Assembly (NCBI RefSeq): GCF_050003625.1
Contig: NC_134400.1
Coordinates: 193,655,726-193,719,725, forward strand
Direction: 5' to 3'
DNA: 64,000 nucleotides
Origin: Haematobia irritans
Taxonomy: Eukaryota; Arthropoda; Insecta; Diptera; Muscidae
Program-made: the position numbers and the translations under genes
In this document: piece by piece, positions 58,111 through 64,000 of the stretch
How positions within the stretch are numbered: position 1 is the first letter of the stretch
Layout: each line of letters opens with the position of its first letter
Notes under the pieces: model-generated
Databases searched by the model: none
Seen by the model: the letters and a program-made list of their open reading frames with translations, nothing else
What the model was told of the DNA's origin: nothing

Positions 58111-61000
58111 CAAGTATATATGGCCGTAAGTTCGGCCAGGCCGAATCTTATGTACCCTCCACCATGGATAGCGTAGAAACTTCTACGAAAGACTGTCATC
58201 CACAATCGAATTACTTGGGTTGTGGTATCTTAAATCGTTTTCTAAATTGTGAGTTAGTCCGTACGTGGTATATATTTGACAAAAAATGTATGTGTATGTA
58301 AGTCTACAAATAATTACGAATCGATATGCACGGTACATAGGGAGACAGAATTGAAATATGTGGGTCGCTTTTATATATATACAATTATGAGCTTGATATG
58401 GACCAATTTTTGCGTGATTGAGGATCGATTTATCTGAGGGCTATATATAACTATAGACCGATATGGACTTTGTTAGGCATGGTGGTTAACGGACATATAC
58501 TAGCACAATGTACCAAATTTCAACTGACTCGAATGAAATTTGCTCCTCCAAGAGGCTCCAAAACCAAATCTCGGGATCGGTTTATATGGGGGCTATATAT
58601 GATTATGGACTGATATGGACCACTTTTGGCATGGTTGCTAAATATCATATACTACCACCACGTACCAAATTTCAACCAGATCGGATGAATTTTGCTTCTC
58701 CAAAAGGCATCGGAGGTCAAACCTGGGGATCGGTTTTTATGGGGGCTATATAATTATGGACCGATTTCGACCAACTTGTTCATGGGTGTTTGAGGCCATA
58801 TATTAACACCACGTACCAAATTTCAACTGAATCAGATGAATTTTGGTCTTCCAAAATCTGTAGATTTCAGGTAAATTTGAAAACAGCTACGACTTATAAA
58901 AACCCAAGGAGTTAAATCGGGAGATCAGTCTATATGGGTGCTATGCCAAAAACATGCACAGATACACCCAAATTCAGCGCACCTAATTGTGGTTGTGAAA
59001 ACCCTACAGAATTTATACCCCAAATCGAAGGGTGGGTTTATAAGGGGTATTTCAAAATTTCTACCGATACACCATATATTCAGAACACCTATTTATGACC
59101 AAAAAACCTCTAGATTTCAAATTTCAGGCAAATTGGATAAAAACTATGGTTTCTAGAAGCCCAAGAAGTAAAATCGGGAGATCGGTCTAACTGGAGGCAA
59201 AACATGGACCGATACATCACATTTTCGCAACACCTCTTTGTGGTACTAAAATACCTCTAGATTTCAAATTTCAGGTAAATCGGATTGATAATACGGTTTC
59301 TAGAAGCTCAAGAAGTAAAATCGAGAGATCGGTCTATATGGAGGCTATACCAAAACATGGACCGAAAGGCACCATTTTCGTCACAACTATTTGTGGGCCT
59401 AAAATATATCTAGAATTCATATTTCAGGTAAATCGGATAGAGAATACAGTTTCTAGAAGCTTAAGAAGTAAAATCGGGAGATTGGTCTATCTGGAGGCTA
59501 TAGCAAAATATGGACCTATACATCCCATTTTCGCTAGGCCTATTTGTGGTACTGAAATACCTCTAGATTTTAAATTTCAGGATAAAAACTATGGTTTCTA
59601 AAAGCCCAAGAAGTAAAATCGGGATATCGGTCTATATGGGGGCTATACCAAAACATGGACCGATAGACACCATTTTCAGCACACCTATTTGTGGTCGTCA
59701 AATACCTATAGATATCCAAATTTTGAAATTTTGCACAGGGAGTAGAATTAGCATTGTAGCTAAGTTTGCCAAATTTGGTTGAAATCGGTTCAGATTTAGA
59801 TATATCTCCCATATATAGCTTTCGCCCGATTTACACTCATATGACCACAGAGGCCAATTTTTAACTTCGATTTTGTTGAAATTTTGCACAGGGAGTAGAA
59901 TTACCCATGTTGCTATGCGTGCCAAATTTGGTTGAAATCGGTTCAGATTTAGATATAGCTCCCATATATAGCTTTCACCCGATTTACACTCATATGACCA
60001 CAGATGCCAATTTTTAACTCCGATTTAGTTGACATTTTGCACAGGGAGTAGAATTAGCATTGTAGCTATGCGTGCTAAATTTGGTTGAAATCGGTTCAAA
60101 TTTAGATATAGCTGCCATATATATTTTTCACCGATCTGGTCATAATTGGCGTGTATATCAACCGATCTTCCTCAAATTCCGTACATCCGAATATTTTATG
60201 AGTCTCGAAAAACTTGCAAAATATCAGCAAAATCGGTTCAGATTTAGATATAGCTCCCATATATAGCTTTCGCCCGATTTACACTCATTTGCCCACAGAG
60301 GCCAATTTTTTGCTCCGATTTAGTTGAAATTTTGCATAGGGAGTAGAATTAGTGTTGTAACTGTGCGTGCCAAATTTGCTTAAAATCGGTTCAGATTTGG
60401 ATATATCTCCCATATAAAGCTTTCGCCCGATTTACACTCATATGACCACAGAGGCCAATTTTTAACTCCGATTTAGTTGAAATTTTGCATTGTAGCTATG
60501 CGTGCCAAATTTGGTTGAAATCGGTTCAAATTTAGATATAGCTCCCATATATATGTTTTTCTGATTTCGACAAAAATGGTCAAAATACCAATATTTTCCT
60601 TGTAAAATCGCCACTGCTTAGTCGAAAAGTTGTAAAAATGACTCTAATTTTCCTAAACTTCTAATGCATATATATCGAGCGATAAATCATAAATAAACTT
60701 TTTCGAAGTTTCCTTAAAATTTCTTCAGATTTAAACGTTTCCCATATTTTTTTACTAACATTGTGTTCCACCCTAGTGCATTAGCCGACTTAAATTTTGA
60801 GTCTATAGATTTTGTAGAAGTCTATCAAATTCTGTCCAGATCGAGTGATATTTAAATGTATGTATTTGGGACAAACCTTTATATATAGCCCCCAACACAT
60901 TTGACGGATGTGATATGGTATCGAAAATTTAGATCTACAAAGTGGTACAGGGTATAATATAGTCGGCCCCGCCCGACTTTAGACTTTCCTTACTTGTTTT
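58111..61000. mobile_element. chimeric INE with two head ends (A forward / B / C reversed)
   Basis: The left edge is an A head (ACAAGTATATATGGCCGTAA, TTCGGCCAGGCCGAA). A-type monomers run to about 58860 and switch to B-type monomers (CTAGATTTCAAATTTCAGG) in the same orientation. At about 59725 they switch to C-type monomers in reverse orientation. The right edge is a reversed C head (AGTCGGCCCCGCCCGACT, TTTAGACTTTCCTTACTTG). No GTCY tract or tail lies between the heads. Confidence 0.75.
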
Positions 61001-61530
61001 TTAAGGGTGTTGGCGTTTGTGGGTATGTATAAATAATCTATGCAAAATAAACAGATATTTTTAAATTCGTATATTTTATTTACAAGATATGAAACAAATA
61101 CATCACTTGTATATCGTTGGTAAAAAAAAACACAATTTGGCTAGAAAAAACTCAAAACATTGCAAAATGTAAAAAAAATAACTAATATTCTTTAAAACTA
61201 CTCTTGGATGATTCTCGCTCTCTTCTTCAAGTCATCATTATTCTTCTCATTTAATGTTTAGATAAAACATCGTACATAATTGTTGTTGTCATTTTGTACC
61301 TCCAATACTCTTATAAATTTAAATAATCCCCTCTATTTGTCAAAAACAGAGGCTTACAAAAATTTTGCAAAACATACAAAGTTCTAAAGACAAAACAAAA
61401 TATTAAGCATACAAAAAGTAAAAAGAAAAAAAATTATTCAAAATGACGAGATGATTAAATTAAATAAGCAATGATAGCGATTTGTTCAAATGGGAAGAAA
61501 GTCCTTTATTTTTTGTGTATTGTAAACTCC
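61001..61530. other. 3' flank of the third cuticle gene
   Basis: AT-rich. On the minus strand AATAAA (61505-61510) lies about 20 bp after the stop and may be the polyadenylation signal. Confidence 0.5.
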
Positions 61531-61968
61531 TTAATGATGATAGACAGAATGACCATAACTGGCAAGACCATGATGTAGACCATAACCATAGGCGGGAGCA
61601 GCAACATAGGCGGGAGCAGCATATGATTTGTAGACAGGAGCGGCAACCACTGCAGGGGCGGCATGTACTACAGGAATAGCTTTGGCAGATACTTTATAGG
61701 TATTGGCATAAGAAGTGGCCACAGGAGCAGCATAAGTTTTATAGACAGGAGCTGCTACAGCTACAGGGGCAGCATAAGTTTTAACCACGGGAGCTGCTAC
61801 TGCTACGGGAGCAGCATAAGACTTAATAATGGGAGCAGAGTGAACCACTGGGGCAGCCACAGCGTGATAGGATGTTGAATATGCTGGAGCTGTATACGCC
61901 AAACCATGGCCATAGCCACCAAGATAACCAGCAGATGCTACAGCGAACAAAGCAGAGAAAACAGCGAT
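61531..61968 (-). CDS. AAPV-rich secreted cuticle-type protein, exon 2 (paralogue 3)
   Basis: Diverged paralogue of the genes at 48372 and 53220, on the same strand. After the acceptor TTATTCTCTTACAG the exon encodes IAVFSALFAVASAGYLGGYG (signal peptide, cleavage likely after ASA). Repeats SYAAPVAVAAPVVKTYAAP and YKTYAAPVATSYANTYKV follow, then HAAPAVVAAPVYKSYAAP and the end GYGLHHGLASYGHSVYHH. The absence of an in-exon ATG before the signal sequence shows that the initiator is in an upstream first exon, not located here. Cuticle deposition outside the epidermal cell is the inferred role; no chitin-binding R&R motif is present. Confidence 0.87.
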   Translation of the reverse strand: MAVFSALFAVASAGYLGGYGHGLAYTAPAYSTSYHAVAAPVVHSAPIIKSYAAPVAVAAPVVKTYAAPVAVAAPVYKTYAAPVATSYANTYKVSAKAIPVVHAAPAVVAAPVYKSYAAPAYVAAPAYGYGLHHGLASYGHSVYHH

Positions 61969-62735
61969 CTGTAAGAGAATAAAAGAGAAACGTGTGTGTT
62001 TTACTTTTAGAACTTGTAAATATGAGTTTATGTCTTAAGTCTTTTGTTTTTTACAGAACAAAGTTTAAAGCTTTTTCCAATTCAAAAAATGTAAATTTTT
62101 TATGATAAGTTATGATAATAACTGAAAATACATTTTTTACAGTCAAAGTTAAAATTATCTAAAAAACAAACGCTACGTTCACTTCACTTTTTTGAGTGTA
62201 TTATGTTTAATTAATATTAAAAAAAAGAAGGTATACCGCCAAAAAGGCACTACCAGGCAAATTGGCACCATGCATCGCATAAACTAATGGCAACGATGCT
62301 GTCCAATATCCCATGTTTTCGTTTAACGCGAGCAAAATAACTAAATATTAGCTTCTTTTAAAAAGCTGCTGAAACTTCAGCAAGTTCTATGCTGGGCTAT
62401 ATTTGATCCCCTTTGTTTGCACTTGGAAATCTTTTACAGACTTTTTCTCATATTTATAAAATTCTACTAGAATCATTCTTTTTATTTTTTTTCTTAAAAA
62501 AAAAAAAATGCTTCGATTTGGAGAATATCAGGTGGTGATGTAAAAATGTTCAATGCTGTAGTTTTGTTTAATTTTTCTCTGAATTTGGTAGTTCAATATC
62601 CGAAGTTATATCATATTTTATAATCAGTTTAGATTTATTTGAATTTGATACACGGTTGCTACTCCAGCCATAAATAATCTAACAACATTTGAAGAAAATA
62701 TTACAAAAAAAAGAACTACCAAACAAAAAATATAT
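61969..62735. other. first intron / upstream region of cuticle paralogue 3
   Basis: AT-rich, without recognised repeat. It should contain exon 1 and the promoter, or part of the first intron. I could not pick a credible donor. Confidence 0.4.
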
Positions 62736-63500
62736 TATTTTGCAAAATTTTATTTCTATAGAAAATTGTTTCAAAAAAATTAATCCCATTGGAAATTTTG
62801 TCAACATTTTATTTCTACAAAAAATTTAGTCAATATTTCATTTCTATAGAAAATTTCGTCAAATCTTTATTTCTATAGAAAATTTTGTCCAAATTGTATT
62901 GCTATACAACATTTTGTCAAAATTATATTTCTATACAAAATTTTGTCAAAATTTTATATCTCTGGAAAATTTTGCAAAAATTTTATTCCTATAGAATTTG
63001 CCAAAACTTTGTCGAAATTTTATTTCTATAAAACATTTTGTCAAAATTTTATTTCTATAGTAAATTTTGTCAAAAACACAAAAGAAAATTTTGTCAAAAT
63101 TTTATTTCTATGGAAAATGTTACCAAAATTTTATTTCTATGGGAAATTTAAAAAAAAAATTTATTTCTATAGAAAATTTTTTCAAAATTGTATTTCCATA
63201 AAAAATTTTATTTCTATGGAAAATATTTGCCAAAATTTTATTCCTATAATAAATATTGTCAAAATTTTATTTCTAAGAAAAATTTTGTCAAAATTGTATA
63301 CCAATAGAAAATTTTGTCAAATTTTTTTTTCTATAGAAAATTTTGCCAACATTTTATTCCTATAGAAAATATTGTAAAAATTTTATTTCTATACAAAATT
63401 TTGTCAATTGTAGTTTTATACAAAATTTTGTCAACATTTTATTTCTATGGAAAATTTTGTCAAAATATTATTTCTGTAGAAAGTTTTGTCAAAATTTTAA
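62736..63500. repeat. 30-bp satellite array
   Basis: Units TTTTGTCAAAATTTTATTTC, TATAGAAAA with more variation than usual (AAACACAAAAGAAAATTTTG at 63075). The array ends at the module shared with 5264-5335. Confidence 0.86.
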
Positions 63501-63504
63501 TGTT

Positions 63505-63570
63505 AGCCTGATACCGAAACAGGCAATTAACGTCCAAATGCATTATATCTAATTTTACAATTATTAATTG
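63505..63570 (+). repeat. shared module, second copy
   Basis: GCCTGATACCGAAACAGGCA and GTCCAAATGCATTATATC match the module at 5264-5335 with a few substitutions. Again it lies at the end of an array. Confidence 0.65.
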
Positions 63571-63617
63571 AGCTTTATGGAGAGATTTTAGATTAAGGAA
63601 CATGGTTAATAGAGTCA

Positions 63618-64000
63618 TTGAAAAGAAAAACTTTTATTTCTATACAATATTTTGTCGACTTTTTTTCTATGGAAAATATTGTCAAAATTTTATTTCTATA
63701 TAAAATTTTGTCAAAACCACAAACGAAATTTTGCCAACATTTTATTTCTATTGAAAATTTTACCAAAAATTTATTTCTATGGATAACTTTGCGAAAATTT
63801 TATTTCTATGGAAAATTTTGTCAATATTTTATTTCTATGGAAAATTTTTTTAACTTTTTATTTTTATGGAAAATTTTGTTAAAATTTTATTTCTGTAGAA
63901 AGTTTTGTCAAAATTTTATTCCTTTAGAATTTGCCAACATTTTTTAAACTTTTATTTCTATACAATATTTTGTCGAAATTTTATTTCTATAGAACAGTTT
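63618..64000. repeat. 30-bp satellite array (runs off right edge)
   Basis: Continuation of the preceding array after about 50 unique bases. The variant AAACCACAAACGAAATTTTG (63713) parallels the one at 63075, suggesting a block duplication of about 640 bp. Confidence 0.86.

Noticed and set aside
62260..62290. First exon of the third cuticle gene (ATG...donor near ACCATGCATCGCAT, minus strand)
   Set aside because: The donor context is poor and the implied residues do not look like a signal-peptide start.

Overview
The window is very AT-rich, repeat-dominated nuclear DNA from a higher fly. The evidence points to a calyptrate, most likely a muscid, for three reasons. It carries insect low-complexity cuticle-type genes. 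It carries several Tc1/mariner-superfamily transposons. It is full of dipteran mini-me/INE-1 (DINE-like) elements with (GTCY)n and (TA)n proto-microsatellites. No species marker gene is present, so the species call is inference. There is no sign of prokaryotic, organellar or viral organisation.

Most of the sequence is built from two repeat classes. The first is an approximately 30-bp AT-rich satellite unit made of two short palindromes, AAATTTTG(A/T)CAAAATTT and TTTCTATAGAAA. It forms arrays at about 1-1990, 4795-5630, 7027-8520, 14.5-19.7 kb, 21.4-24.65 kb, 28.5-30.56 kb, 39.69-41.70 kb and 62.7-64 kb. The second is a superfamily of INE-like elements, here called A, B, C and D. Each has a GC-rich hairpin head, a block of 153-bp monomers, (GTCY)n, a short core, (TA)n and a palindromic tail (TATACCC...GGGTATA). 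Copies lie at 5.6-7.0, 9.5-11.5, 12.1-14.3, 14.7-16.45, 17.1-18.6 (reverse), 24.8-26.75, 31.3-36.7, 37.85-39.69, 41.8-47.6, 49.1-52.5, 54.15-55.88 and 58.1-61.0 kb. Several A copies carry the 30-bp satellite as an internal cassette at the same position.

Other mobile DNA is nested in these elements. It includes a broken mariner-like element (12.9-13.8 kb), an internally deleted Tc1/mariner element (25.2-26.3 kb), two internally deleted DD41D (rosa-like) elements (38.4-39.35 and 43.1-44.0 kb), two DD34E Tc1 elements with shared frameshifts (41.9-46.5 and 49.2-50.8 kb), a tRNA-derived SINE with a fold-back relative (19.7 and 28.2 kb), and small MITEs.

The only host genes I can support are three minus-strand exons of secreted AAPV-rich cuticle-type proteins at 48.4, 53.2 and 61.5 kb. 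The first two are practically identical and lie in near-identical segments (41.7-48.87 and 48.97-53.71 kb) separated by exactly 100 Ns. This is either a recent tandem duplication or an uncollapsed pair of haplotypes. Copy 1 carries two insertions that copy 2 lacks.

I see no complete host operon-like or pathway system. The most notable biology is the architecture of the INE elements: a conserved 153-bp monomer length across diverged subfamilies, satellite cassettes carried inside a mobile element, and head-head or tail-tail chimeras.
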